A stretch of 64,000 nt of DNA from an uncultured Clostridia bacterium. Its GTDB lineage: Bacteria > Bacillota > Clostridia > UBA1212 > UBA1255. Positions 18,666 through 28,187 of this stretch are shown one piece after another. The stretch is from positions 80,623 to 144,622 of the forward strand of contig CAJFUB010000031.1 in assembly GCA_904420095.1 (NCBI GenBank). Direction: 5' to 3'. The stretch's first letter is position 1, and each line of letters starts with the position of its first letter. Under the pieces are notes generated by a model. It was not told the DNA's origin. It was given only the letters and a program-made list of their open reading frames with translations, and did not search any database. A program made the position numbers and the translations under genes.

Positions 18666-18694
18666 ATTTTACTATACGGCGCATCGATTGTCAA
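18666..18694 (-). promoter_or_regulatory. Promoter of the lipoprotein/esterase unit
   Basis: -35 TTGACA, 17-base spacer, -10 TAAAAT on the minus strand, about 40 bases upstream of the lipoprotein ATG and just downstream of tcdA. Confidence 0.8.
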
Positions 18695-18720
18695 TCTCGG
18701 AAACCGTTCCCGTTAAAAAG

Positions 18721-19428
18721 CTACGCGTCCGGAAGTCCGCACAGATCTCTTACGATTGCAGCTGCCATCGTAAGTCCGGCCGCCGCCGGCACAAAGGAAA
18801 CGCTTCCAACGGTCCGCTCTGTCCCGCCGAGTGCCTTTCTGGGAGGCTCGTCCGAAAAAACGACTTTCAGAGAGGAAATTCCTCTATCCCGCAGCGCCTT
18901 CCGCATCACACGCGCAAGCGGACAGCCCTGCGTCCGGAAAAGATCCGTTACCGTAAACCGGCACGGATCCAGCCGGTTTCCCGCGCCCATCGCGCTGATC
19001 ACCGGGACGCCGGCCCGCTTTGCCCGTTCGGCGATCAAAACCTTTGCGCGGATCATGTCGACCGCATCCGCAACATAATCGAATTCTCCGAAATCCAGGA
19101 GTTCCGCATTTTCCTCAGTGTAAAAGACGTTTTTGATTTCCACATGCGCTTCCGGATTAATATCCAGAACCCTGCTTCTTGCGGCGTCACATTTAAACAT
19201 TCCCATGGTGCTGTGAAGAGCGATCAGCTGCCGGTTCAGATTAGATCGCTCCACGCGATCCCCGTCCACCAGCGTCAGACGGCCTATGCCGCATCGTGCA
19301 AGAGCTTCCACGCAATAGGAACCGACGCCGCCCATGCCGAATACGAGTACGGAAGACGCGGCAAGCCGTGCAACGCGCTCTCCGCCGAGCAAAAGACACG
19401 TCCTTTCCGTAAAATCGAACAATTCCAT
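18721..19428 (-). CDS. tcdA: tRNA threonylcarbamoyladenosine dehydratase
   Basis: E1-like ThiF/MoeB-family enzyme (235 residues) that uses ATP to cyclise t6A37 of tRNA to ct6A. The adenylation site is visible: glycine-rich GMGGVGSYCVEALARCGIG, then DGDRVERSNLNRQ. DYVADAVD and the C-terminal motif GSVSFVPAAAGL are typical of TcdA/CsdL. No sulfur-transfer partner is adjacent. It is coupled to yfhO by a one-base stop/start overlap (TAATG). Confidence 0.92.
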   Translation of the reverse strand: MELFDFTERTCLLLGGERVARLAASSVLVFGMGGVGSYCVEALARCGIGRLTLVDGDRVERSNLNRQLIALHSTMGMFKCDAARSRVLDINPEAHVEIKNVFYTEENAELLDFGEFDYVADAVDMIRAKVLIAERAKRAGVPVISAMGAGNRLDPCRFTVTDLFRTQGCPLARVMRKALRDRGISSLKVVFSDEPPRKALGGTERTVGSVSFVPAAAGLTMAAAIVRDLCGLPDA

Positions 19429-22121
19429 TATACCGCCGCCCTTCTTTTTCTCCGAACCAGACGAACCGTGACGGATCCGATCAGAACGGCTACGGAAACG
19501 GCGGAAATTGCAAAGCCTGCACGCTTACCCTGCGCCGTATACCGGAGTTCGATCTCATGCGCCCCGGGTTCGATTTCAAAGTACAAAAGCCCGTCCTCAA
19601 ACGCCCGGCCCTCGGTTTCCTTTCCGTCTACATACACGCGCCAGCCTTTATCATATGTGATTCCGGTAAATACCGTTCGATACTCCCCGGCGTCGATTCG
19701 CCCTTTGATGTATCCCGCTCCCCAGTCGGAAATCTCGATCTGATGTGCGCGAAGATGGCTTACGGCGTTCGAAAAGGCCGGCAGATCCAGCACGTAAAAC
19801 ACATTATCCGATGTTTTCAGAAGTTCCGTGTCAGCCTCGATCGTAATCGATACGACTTCTCCTTTTTCATATGTTCCCATATAAAGAGTGCAGTCCGTTT
19901 CATTGATATACAAATCCAGCTGGTATTCGTTGTTGATGGAAAGCGGCGTTTCCGGCGGGCTTTCTCCGCCCGTTCCCTTCGGAAAATACGCGTAAAGAGG
20001 CCCGGAATACGGCATCGTAATAAGATAAGTAGTTGTTTGCGCCGTTTTATTTTCCAAATATTCCGTGCCCTTCTGCAGCTTGATAAAATAATCCGTATCG
20101 TCTCCCATCAGAGCATTCATCAAATGATTCTGGGACTCCAGCGGATCTTCTCCCCATTCAAACTGATCGAGCTGTCCGCTTACGGCATAGCAGGGTGCAA
20201 GGACATACGGATTCCTGTATAAAAACGTACCGTCGTATTTCTGCACGCGGTCGTACGGATCCATCGGCAGCGGGTTCCATGTCACGATTTTCTGCTCCGG
20301 GTCGTTTGGCGCGATTTCTTTATCCGTCATCACATATTTGACCGAAAACAGAGCGTCTGTCATCAGGGTAGAGCCGGAATTTGAGCTCCAGAGATAAATC
20401 TGCGCGAAGCCCAGCTTATGGAGAAAGCTGTTGATATGACGATTGTATGCAGAGCTGTAATGGGAAATGCTCTGGTAGCCCAGACCAATCCCTTCGTTGT
20501 AGTTTCTTTGGAAGCCCTGTACGATCCGGTAGAATCCGCTGCCTCCCGTTCTGGCGTCGTCCTCTTCAGCAATCTTTACAAGCTCTTCCATTCGTTTTTT
20601 ATACTGATAATATCCGTCGTAGGATTCAAAGCCATGTTCATTGTCAAGTCCGTGGAGCAGGTAATCCGCATGGATCGACAGCTCTACAGACGTCATGCAG
20701 AGGATCAGTATCCAGACGGCTCCGCGCAGTCCGTACGTCCGCATACGAAGCTTCCCGATTTTTGCTGAATCGGGAATATACTTCAGCAAAAGCAAAAGTC
20801 CCATCGCTGTAATGAGGAAAACCACGCTGTACCGGATCTGCTGTTTGGTAATTCCAAGCTGCGGCTTCAGAAAGAACACAATATATACGGACATCATCAA
20901 TATCGTAAAAAAGCAGTAATATACTCTGCTGATTTCTCGAAAATGCATACATGCATTCGCCGCCGTCAGAACCAGCATAAACGAAATTACAAAAGAATAT
21001 CGATACGGGAACCAGTTCGGCAGCTGGAAAATATGCCACGCCCAGTCAACGCGTACAAAAAACGTGCTCAAAAGCAGAAACGCGACAATCAGGAAGATTC
21101 CTATTTTCCTGTCGGGACTTATAGATTTTATAAAGAAAAAGGCAAAGAAAAAAATAAATACGAGAATTCCGCAGTAAAGGAAAGGCGTTACGCGGATAAT
21201 AATCCCGTCATAGGTTCCGATGATCAGCTTTTTAAAAAGATCCAGAAGATTATAATTCGTGACGTTATTATTCTGATAATTTTCTCCGCCGATTTTTCCC
21301 TGCAGAAGCGAGTAAAACGTAGGAAGCAGAAGCCAGGCTCCCAGCGCGGCCGCTCCCACGGCGCTTCCGGCAAAGCGGAGCAGGATTTTAAAAACGCCCT
21401 TTTTAGTCAGTCCGCGCCTTCCGCCGATCGCGTAGAGCAAATAAATGCAGGTGAACACACCGGCCATGTAGGAAAGATAATACGTAGAAATAAAAATCCC
21501 CGTGAAGGAAGCGAGCAGCAGCCCCCACCGCCCCTCATGGACGAGCGTTTCCGTTCCGAGAATAATCAGCGGGAGCCAGATCACCGCATCGATCCACATC
21601 AAGCTGAGGGAATATACGATGTTGTATGACATCATCGCATAGCAGACAGAAAAAAGAACGATGTAAATCCGATTGGTTCCGCAGCCCTTTCTCTGATGCC
21701 GTTTATTTAAAAGAATCCCGAAGGTCAGGCCGCAGAGCCCGATTTTCAGACACGTGAGATACAAAAGGCAGATCGGCATTTCCGTGTTGGGACACAGCAA
21801 GGTCAATATGGAAAGCGGGCTGGAAAGGTAATAGGCAAAAACGCCGATATAATTTCCGCCGAGCGCTTTCGACCACGAGAAGAACAAATCTCCCATTTTG
21901 CCGATGTGCTTCAGTCCGCAGTAGAACTCGCAGTATTGGTTGGACATATCCATAATCAGAACGGAATTTTCACCAAACGGCGCCATTCCGTAGCAGGCAT
22001 AGGTTACCAGCATGATCAGGGCCGGAAGCAGGAAACATGCCGTCAGTAAAAAAGCTGTATATGATTTTCGGTATGTTTTTCCGGCCGTTATCATGCTGCC
22101 TATTTCTATGCTACGTTCCAT
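19428..22121 (-). CDS. YfhO-family multipass membrane protein
   Basis: Large membrane protein of 897 residues with a GT-C glycosyltransferase-like layout. A dozen or more membrane helices fill the first 490 residues, with an extracytoplasmic loop carrying an acidic patch (NSVLIMDMSNQYCEFY) near residue 55. A soluble C-terminal domain ends in the YfhO hallmark (TYDKGWRVYVDGKE then GAHEIELRYTAQG) and a last helix with a basic tail. Family members are linked to sugar decoration of lipoteichoic acid or other surface glycans. It follows the tRNA-Arg terminator and shares a transcript with tcdA. No separate promoter is obvious in the 67-base gap. Confidence 0.9.
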   Translation of the reverse strand: MERSIEIGSMITAGKTYRKSYTAFLLTACFLLPALIMLVTYACYGMAPFGENSVLIMDMSNQYCEFYCGLKHIGKMGDLFFSWSKALGGNYIGVFAYYLSSPLSILTLLCPNTEMPICLLYLTCLKIGLCGLTFGILLNKRHQRKGCGTNRIYIVLFSVCYAMMSYNIVYSLSLMWIDAVIWLPLIILGTETLVHEGRWGLLLASFTGIFISTYYLSYMAGVFTCIYLLYAIGGRRGLTKKGVFKILLRFAGSAVGAAALGAWLLLPTFYSLLQGKIGGENYQNNNVTNYNLLDLFKKLIIGTYDGIIIRVTPFLYCGILVFIFFFAFFFIKSISPDRKIGIFLIVAFLLLSTFFVRVDWAWHIFQLPNWFPYRYSFVISFMLVLTAANACMHFREISRVYYCFFTILMMSVYIVFFLKPQLGITKQQIRYSVVFLITAMGLLLLLKYIPDSAKIGKLRMRTYGLRGAVWILILCMTSVELSIHADYLLHGLDNEHGFESYDGYYQYKKRMEELVKIAEEDDARTGGSGFYRIVQGFQRNYNEGIGLGYQSISHYSSAYNRHINSFLHKLGFAQIYLWSSNSGSTLMTDALFSVKYVMTDKEIAPNDPEQKIVTWNPLPMDPYDRVQKYDGTFLYRNPYVLAPCYAVSGQLDQFEWGEDPLESQNHLMNALMGDDTDYFIKLQKGTEYLENKTAQTTTYLITMPYSGPLYAYFPKGTGGESPPETPLSINNEYQLDLYINETDCTLYMGTYEKGEVVSITIEADTELLKTSDNVFYVLDLPAFSNAVSHLRAHQIEISDWGAGYIKGRIDAGEYRTVFTGITYDKGWRVYVDGKETEGRAFEDGLLYFEIEPGAHEIELRYTAQGKRAGFAISAVSVAVLIGSVTVRLVRRKRRAAV

Positions 22122-22154
22122 GCCGCAACCTTTCGAGCGTGTTTATCTTTGAGA

Positions 22155-22187
22155 AAAGAAAAAAGACCGTGTTTTATTCCGGTCTTT
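22155..22187 (-). terminator. Terminator of tRNA-Arg
   Basis: AAAGACCG and CGGTCTTT arms with a 10-base loop on the minus strand, followed by TTTCTTTT, starting two bases after the tRNA 3' end. Confidence 0.85.
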
Positions 22188-22188
22188 C

Positions 22189-22263
22189 TGGTATCCCGGA
22201 CGGGAATCGAACCCATATCAACAGAGTCGGAGTCTATTATCGTATCCATTAGACCACCGGGAC
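22189..22263 (-). tRNA. tRNA-Arg (anticodon CCG)
   Basis: A 75-base cloverleaf on the minus strand. Acceptor GTCCCGG pairs with CCGGGAT, the anticodon stem ATAGA/TCTGT encloses loop CTCCGAC (anticodon CCG at 22228-22230), and the T arm contains GGTTCGATTCC. The discriminator A and CCA end are encoded in the DNA. It has its own promoter and terminator. Confidence 0.95.
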
Positions 22264-22279
22264 ATACACAACAAGTTGT

Positions 22280-22308
22280 ACTATAGCAATTTTATTTTCA
22301 AATGTCAA
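22280..22308 (-). promoter_or_regulatory. Promoter of tRNA-Arg
   Basis: -35 TTGACA, 17-base spacer, -10 TATAGT on the minus strand, 17 bases upstream of the mature tRNA. Confidence 0.85.
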
Positions 22309-22326
22309 TCGTGCGGATTTGGCGTT

Positions 22327-22365
22327 CGGATATTATTATTCCAAAAACAGGAATAATAATATCCG
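22327..22365. repeat. Perfect 16-bp inverted repeat
   Basis: Arms 22327-22342 and 22350-22365 are exact complements separated by AAAAACA. It lies between the glycosidase stop and the tRNA promoter. No T run follows on the minus strand, so it is not a standard terminator for the glycosidase gene; it may act as an mRNA-end stabiliser or protein-binding site. Confidence 0.8.
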
Positions 22366-22397
22366 CTATTTTCCGTTATTTTTTCAAAAATAGAATT

Positions 22398-25300
22398 TTA
22401 TTCCAAAATTTTAATTTCCGGCGGAGCAAGGATTCCGAAGTCTCGAACCAGATAATCATACGTCCAGCGATCGCCCTCCGTACGCCACACCATGGCGTCG
22501 ATCCACCAGGTATTCGCATCTGCATTATGAAGCGAGCCGAAGGAATTGTAACGGTTTCCAAACAGCTCGAGCGAAACGGTGTGTTTTCCCGCCGGAAGCG
22601 CATCGATATTCAGACGATACGGTGAATACGCGATGATCCCCCTTACGATGCCGTCAATGGAGACTTTTACAAGCGCACCCCTGTATTTTGAAAGAGAAAC
22701 AGAAATATCGGAGGGCTCCTCCAGTATGAATTCCGCCTCGTACGTCGCATTCGCTCCGTAGAACGGCATTCCCTGCCTGGTAAGACTTTCGAAGCTCCTG
22801 CGCGACGCACACGGGGTAAGCGTTTTCTTCGTACCGCAAAGCGAGACATCGAATTTTCCCAAGATATAAAACCATTCTGCCCCGATCCGTTTTCCGAACG
22901 GAAGCTCCGCTTCCAGTACATTCGTGCCGATCCGGATTTCAGGAAGCCGCAGCGTTTGAATCGCCTCATCCGTAAAATATCCCTGTATTTCAGGCTTTAC
23001 AGGAATTCCGTTCAATGTCGCGCGAAGCGTCCCGGCATGTTCCGCCGCGAGGAGCGCGTCTTTAATCTCAGCCGTACTTTCAAAAGAAAACCGGAGTCTC
23101 AGCGTATGCTCCGGTCGTTCCTCCGGAACGGTCCAGGGCTGCGCATAATAGCCCTGCCTGCAGGGCCAGCCCAGCGTCTCCCGAAATTTGTTATCGATCC
23201 GCAGGATTTCCTCTTCCGGCTGCCAGGCTCCACCGTCAAAGGCATAAGCGCAGACATCCAGAAGCAGAACATTGGGCTCCGAAAACGAGCAGTTTACGTG
23301 CTGCGGAAGCGAAAGGCTGCGTTTCACGCTGCGGCTCGACTGCCATTTGTCGTAAACGCCCTTTCGAGGACCGCTGCCTTCTCCGGACGGACGCAGGCGC
23401 AGCAGCAAGCTGTCATAATCATATAAGACCGCGCGGATTTTGGTGATTTTCGCCGTCTCGTCGATTTCATACGGGATCTCGAGGATCGAACCATCCTGCG
23501 TATCGTAAAGAAGCGGCGCGTACAGTCCATGCACAGCTACGGTGATATCCTGCCGGCAGGGCCGATCCTTGTCTGCCGGCTTCAGGCCGTGCGTCAGAAA
23601 AAGCCACTTATCCTTCCCGTCGCAGCGCATTCTGTAGAGCATGTTCTCCGCTCCCTCGACTTCGATATCCCGGTCGTCGTAGAGCGCGCAAATAATCGCT
23701 TCTTTTTCAAACGGCATCGCACAGGAGATGTCATACAGCGTGCGGATTCTGCCTTCCGTATCCGGCAGCGCATCGATATGGGACGGACACGCCCCCAGAA
23801 AGATCAGTCTTCCTCCGTGCGCGCGGAACTCCTCCAGCGCCTGGACCGTACTGCTTCTCAGCGTTTCGCAGGCCGGCACGATTACGGTGCGGTACGCCAT
23901 TTTACCGACGTGCAGGCGAGCGTCGCTTCCGGCCGCCGCGTCGTACTGCTGCGGCAGCAAGGACTCGCAGATATAATCGAAATCAATATTTGCAAACAGC
24001 AGCCAGCGCGTGATATTCTGGAAATTCGTTTCGATTTGATCTCGTACCGCAGCCGTTTCCCGCGCGGGCCCCCAGTGCAGCCAGTAGCTTTCCACAGGAT
24101 GGATTACCGCGACGTGAACGAGGGGTCTGCCGCGTACCAGCGCAGTATTCAGTCTGGCAAAATGGTCCTCCACATATTTATATTCTTTGTACCAGGGGGA
24201 TTGATAGCCGATAGACGCCGGATAATCGCGTTTGGCTTCTCCCTCCATGGAAAGAAAGGCCAAATGCGGTACGCGTACGGATACGCCAAGCGCGGCCTGC
24301 CAGTCTCCCTGGAATTTATGTCCCCGGAAGTCAAAATCCCAATTGGTAACGCCGTACAGCTCCGAAAGCTCCGCTTCGCTGCCGTATTGGTTGACGGCCG
24401 ACTGCACCTGCTTGAGCGTGGAAAATTCCAGGCCGTCGCACAGCATATCGACGCCCGGGATTCCGAACGAACGGTAAGAACGCATCGTATCTCCGGTAGA
24501 ATGCGTCTGTGCAAGCAAATTGTGCTCCTCCATGACATGTCCCGTAAGGTAAATCTTATTTTGGCGGCACCACGCGCCGATATTGTCGGCAAACGCGCAG
24601 GCGAACCGTTCCGCAATATGGTCGTGGAATCGATATCTGGCCTGTGAAATTCTGCCTTCCGGCAAATCCCAGATCAGCTCAGGGATCGTTTCCGTAATGT
24701 CCGCGCCGCCGTACGCCGCGGCATACGTTTCCGGTACGTCGAAGGTCCAGGGCAGCTTCACTTCTCCGTCCTCCAGTGCAGACCGGAGCGTTTCCTTGCG
24801 TTCGAACTGCGGTTCATCCGTGAAAATGGCCGGGACGGCTCCGTCAAAATCCGTTCCCACTGCTTCTTTATACCGTTCGTGCGTAATTCTGATAAATGCG
24901 TCCATCGCATCTTTATTCAGCGTATCTACGTAAGTCTGATTGTTATACCACGGGGACGGCTCCTGCGTCAGGCAGTAAGCGTGCCATGCTCCGTCCTCCT
25001 TTTTCCCGTAATAAGACAGCGTCCCGTCCTCCGCAAGACGGATTTCATAGCTTGCGATCAGATACGGCGCTCCCGTCCTTACGGCTTCTTCAGGAGGAAG
25101 CGTTTCCAGCGTCCGCTTGGTAAAAAGCATATGCCGGCTCCTGTATTTCGGATCCTTCGTCAGAATTCCTCCCGCGGAGCCGGATGGAAAGCGATCCTCA
25201 TCGTACAGCCAGGCAAGCATATCGTTCTTTTTGGCCTGCTCCACGCAGAATCGAACCATCTCCATGAATTCGTCGCTCAGGTACGGCGTTCCCATTCCCG

Positions 25301-25481
25301 TTCTTGAGTGCATATGGAACCCGCCAAAGCCCATTTCCTTAAAATAGCCGATCTGACGTTCCAGCAGTCCCTTCTCCAGCTTACAGTTCCAGGCCCAGAA
25401 TGGAGTTCCTCTGTATTCGGAGGTCGGATTCCGAAACAATTCATCCGATAAAACGGCTTCTCCGTTTTTTTTGTACAGCAT
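22398..25481 (-). CDS. GH106-like glycoside hydrolase (large, cytosolic)
   Basis: Protein of 1027 residues without a signal peptide, resembling glycosyl hydrolases of the GH106 (alpha-L-rhamnosidase) type. The N-terminal catalytic region has PFWAWNCKL, YDEDRFPSGSAGG (residues 93-105), FTDEP (220-224), GHVMEEHNLL and IPGVDML. The C-terminal 300 residues look like beta-sandwich domains. The ATG has GAGG five bases upstream. It lies 23 bases after the AEC carrier gene. A shorter paralogue is encoded at 41540-43708. The exact sugar is not determinable by eye. Confidence 0.82.
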   Translation of the reverse strand: MLYKKNGEAVLSDELFRNPTSEYRGTPFWAWNCKLEKGLLERQIGYFKEMGFGGFHMHSRTGMGTPYLSDEFMEMVRFCVEQAKKNDMLAWLYDEDRFPSGSAGGILTKDPKYRSRHMLFTKRTLETLPPEEAVRTGAPYLIASYEIRLAEDGTLSYYGKKEDGAWHAYCLTQEPSPWYNNQTYVDTLNKDAMDAFIRITHERYKEAVGTDFDGAVPAIFTDEPQFERKETLRSALEDGEVKLPWTFDVPETYAAAYGGADITETIPELIWDLPEGRISQARYRFHDHIAERFACAFADNIGAWCRQNKIYLTGHVMEEHNLLAQTHSTGDTMRSYRSFGIPGVDMLCDGLEFSTLKQVQSAVNQYGSEAELSELYGVTNWDFDFRGHKFQGDWQAALGVSVRVPHLAFLSMEGEAKRDYPASIGYQSPWYKEYKYVEDHFARLNTALVRGRPLVHVAVIHPVESYWLHWGPARETAAVRDQIETNFQNITRWLLFANIDFDYICESLLPQQYDAAAGSDARLHVGKMAYRTVIVPACETLRSSTVQALEEFRAHGGRLIFLGACPSHIDALPDTEGRIRTLYDISCAMPFEKEAIICALYDDRDIEVEGAENMLYRMRCDGKDKWLFLTHGLKPADKDRPCRQDITVAVHGLYAPLLYDTQDGSILEIPYEIDETAKITKIRAVLYDYDSLLLRLRPSGEGSGPRKGVYDKWQSSRSVKRSLSLPQHVNCSFSEPNVLLLDVCAYAFDGGAWQPEEEILRIDNKFRETLGWPCRQGYYAQPWTVPEERPEHTLRLRFSFESTAEIKDALLAAEHAGTLRATLNGIPVKPEIQGYFTDEAIQTLRLPEIRIGTNVLEAELPFGKRIGAEWFYILGKFDVSLCGTKKTLTPCASRRSFESLTRQGMPFYGANATYEAEFILEEPSDISVSLSKYRGALVKVSIDGIVRGIIAYSPYRLNIDALPAGKHTVSLELFGNRYNSFGSLHNADANTWWIDAMVWRTEGDRWTYDYLVRDFGILAPPEIKILE

Positions 25482-25504
25482 AAGATCCTCGCCTTTCGTG
25501 TCGT

Positions 25505-26485
25505 TTATAGTACCAGTTTAATCAGATACGCAATCAGCGGCAGCGTGACGATAGACAGCAGCGTTGAAACGAATACGCCCTGTGCCGCCATTTCGTAATC
25601 CGAGTCGTATTCCGCTGCAATCGATACAGTCAGCGTTCCTACCGGCATGGCAAACTGCATCACCGCCACCATCATCACTACGTCGGAAATCCATCCCTGC
25701 TTTACCGCAAACAGGAGGATCGCGCCGATCAGGATCGGTGCGATCAGCAGCTTCTGCACCGACATCATGACGACGACAAGCTTTTTCCCCATGTTCTTGA
25801 AAAAGCCCGATTTTGCACCGGCGAGCACCAGACCGATAAACAGCATGGAAAGCGGACTCGTTGCCGCTCCGATCATATCTACCGTCTGATACAGAACGCC
25901 GCCTCTGAGCTTTTCGCTGACCTTTGTAAGAACAAGCACCGTTCCCACAAGGAACATGATCATATTCGCATTGAAAATATGCTTCAGACCGTTTGCAATG
26001 CCGCTCCCTTTATGCTTGCCCGCCAGATAAACGCCGAGCGTCCAAAGCAGGAGATCGTTGCCGATATTGAAAAAAAGCGCATATAACACTCCGATATCTC
26101 CGAACAGCGCCTCAAAAAGCGGAAAAGCAAAAAATATGACGTTTCCGAAAAGCGTCTGCATCGAATAAACATTGCGCGACTTATCCTCCAGCTTCATGAT
26201 TTTCGTGAACGGAAGCGTAAATACATAAATCAAAAGAAGAAACACAAATGCGATCCCCATCAGCTTCAGACCGTCAAAATAATTGTCTGCCGAAAAATCG
26301 GCAGACAGCATTTTGCTCAATATGAGAGCGGGCATCGTAATGCGCATCACAAGCTTAGACGTGACAAAGCCCGTTTTCTCAGGCAGATAGCCTGTTTTCC
26401 CACTGACATAACCGATAGCAGCCAGAAGGAACAGAATCAGAATCTGCGTGAGAATGGTACCCGTATTCAAATGATCAATTGGCAT
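25505..26485 (-). CDS. AEC-family transporter
   Basis: Membrane carrier of the auxin efflux carrier (AEC) family, 326 residues with about ten helices in two five-helix repeats. The family motifs include the N-terminal LFLLAAIGYVSGKTG and the glycine/proline-broken helix MPVGTLTVSIAAEY. Bacterial members move organic acids such as malate or other small anions. It lies 17 bases after serA and 23 bases before the glycosidase gene. AGAGGGA is eight bases from the ATG. Substrate unknown. Confidence 0.88.
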   Translation of the reverse strand: MPIDHLNTGTILTQILILFLLAAIGYVSGKTGYLPEKTGFVTSKLVMRITMPALILSKMLSADFSADNYFDGLKLMGIAFVFLLLIYVFTLPFTKIMKLEDKSRNVYSMQTLFGNVIFFAFPLFEALFGDIGVLYALFFNIGNDLLLWTLGVYLAGKHKGSGIANGLKHIFNANMIMFLVGTVLVLTKVSEKLRGGVLYQTVDMIGAATSPLSMLFIGLVLAGAKSGFFKNMGKKLVVVMMSVQKLLIAPILIGAILLFAVKQGWISDVVMMVAVMQFAMPVGTLTVSIAAEYDSDYEMAAQGVFVSTLLSIVTLPLIAYLIKLVL

Positions 26486-26502
26486 GCGCGCTGTCCCTCT
26501 TA

Positions 26503-28119
26503 CTATGCAAAAAAGCGGATGTTGGATACCTTCTGTACGCCTTCGATTGCAAGCAGCTCCCGGATCGTCTGTTCTCCGGCAGCCTGGTCGATGCTTACGA
26601 AGGCCTCCGCCTTATCGCCCTTGTCCTTCCGGCTCCACTGCACCGCGGCAATATTGATGCCGGCGTCGCCAAGCACTGTGCCGATTTTACCGATAATACC
26701 CGGCACGTCGCGGTTTTGAATTGCCAGAACATTTTCGGAAGGTTCAAAGTCAAGCTTGTAGCCATAAAATTCCACGATTCTCAGCTCGCTTTTTGCAAAC
26801 ACGGTTCCCGAGACGGAAAGCGTTTTCTCGTCGCTGACGAAGCGAACGGTAATCAGGTTCGTATATTTTTCAAGATCCGTGGATTTGCTCTCGACAAACC
26901 CAATTCCCATAGAATCGAGAAGATTTTTGGCATTGACGTAGTTGACGCGCGTCGGAACGATCACGCCAAGCAGACCTTTGGCAACGGAAAGCGTATAAAG
27001 TCCTGTCGACACATCGTCTTTTGCCAGATCGCCGCTGTAAATGACTTCCACGCGTTTCAGAGGTCTTTTCTCCGTTTGGAAATAAATGCTTCCGAGTGCC
27101 TCTGCAAGGTTCAGATACGGCTTAATATCCTCAATATTTCCGCCGCTTACCTGCGGCATGTTGACCGCCGGGACGACGTGTCCCTCCAGCGCTTCTCCGA
27201 CAAGCTGCGTAACAGCAGTACCGACATTATAATTCGCCTCGTCCGTGGAAGCGCCGAGATGCGGCGTGATAATGCAGTTTGCAAGCTCCAGAAGCGGGTT
27301 CCGATAGTCTTGTTCTTCCGGCTTTTTATTATAATTCGGCTCCGGATCCAGAACATCGAGCGCCGCCGCCGCTACCTTGCCGGACACCAGCCCGTCGTAA
27401 AGTGCTTTCTCATTGACAAGTCCGCCTCTGGCGGCATTGACGATCCGAACGCCGTCTTTGCACATCGCAATTTCTTTTTCGCCGAGGATTCCGTAAGTTT
27501 CCGGTGTTTTCGGCGTATGTAGGGTAATGAGATCCGCCTGTCTCAGCAGCTCTTCCAGCGTCTCGCAGCGCGTTACGCCGAGCTGTGCAAAATGCTCCGC
27601 GCCGATATAGGGATCATATGCAACAACCCGCATATTTGAGCCCATCAGCTTTCTCGCCACGATAGAGCCGATTCTGCCAAGTCCGATGATGCCCGCCGTT
27701 TTGCCGTCCAGCTCGTTGCCGATAAATTTCCCGCGGCGGAAATCTCCGTGCCTGCCGGCCTCGACGGCCTGAATCAGATTTCGGAAAATCGCATATGCGT
27801 CGGCTACGGCAAGCTCTGCAGCCGCCATAATATTGCTTTCCGGCGTATTCACAACAATAATCCCGCGCGCTGTGGCGGCCTTGAGATCGATGTTGTCCAC
27901 TCCGTTTCCGGCGCGTCCGACGACTTTCAGGGCGGAGGCCTTTTCCAAAAGCTCTTCGTTTACTTTCGTAACACTTCTGACAATCAGCGCGTCATATTCC
28001 TGTATGATTTTCAGGAGATCCTCCCGCGAAATTCCGAACTTTACGTCAACTTCATATCCTTTCTGTTTTAAATGCTCTATGCCTTCCAGGGCGATGCTTT
28101 CTGTTACAATAATTTTCAT
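26503..28119 (-). CDS. serA: D-3-phosphoglycerate dehydrogenase
   Basis: First enzyme of serine synthesis, oxidising 3-phosphoglycerate with NAD. The layout is the long form (538 residues): catalytic domain with VGRAGNGVDNID, Rossmann GLGRIGSIVARKL, catalytic Arg/Glu/His segments (NAARGGLVNE, PHLGAST), an intervening domain and a C-terminal ACT domain (NRDVPGIIGKIGTVLGDAGINIA) for serine feedback. The ATG of MKIIVTES is chosen because GGAGG is about 11 bases upstream; the outer ATG is only two bases from it. It has a strong promoter at 28158-28186. No serC or serB is nearby. Confidence 0.95.
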   Translation of the reverse strand: MKIIVTESIALEGIEHLKQKGYEVDVKFGISREDLLKIIQEYDALIVRSVTKVNEELLEKASALKVVGRAGNGVDNIDLKAATARGIIVVNTPESNIMAAAELAVADAYAIFRNLIQAVEAGRHGDFRRGKFIGNELDGKTAGIIGLGRIGSIVARKLMGSNMRVVAYDPYIGAEHFAQLGVTRCETLEELLRQADLITLHTPKTPETYGILGEKEIAMCKDGVRIVNAARGGLVNEKALYDGLVSGKVAAAALDVLDPEPNYNKKPEEQDYRNPLLELANCIITPHLGASTDEANYNVGTAVTQLVGEALEGHVVPAVNMPQVSGGNIEDIKPYLNLAEALGSIYFQTEKRPLKRVEVIYSGDLAKDDVSTGLYTLSVAKGLLGVIVPTRVNYVNAKNLLDSMGIGFVESKSTDLEKYTNLITVRFVSDEKTLSVSGTVFAKSELRIVEFYGYKLDFEPSENVLAIQNRDVPGIIGKIGTVLGDAGINIAAVQWSRKDKGDKAEAFVSIDQAAGEQTIRELLAIEGVQKVSNIRFFA

Positions 28120-28157
28120 AGCTTCCATTTCCTCCCATATGCATTTTATTCTTTGCT

Positions 28158-28186
28158 ATTATATCGGTTGTGCAGGCAATTGTAAA
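28158..28186 (-). promoter_or_regulatory. Promoter of serA
   Basis: -35 TTTACA, 17-base spacer, -10 TATAAT on the minus strand, abutting the stop codon of the dCMP deaminase gene. It lies about 40 bases upstream of the serA ATG. Confidence 0.8.
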
Positions 28187-28187
28187 A

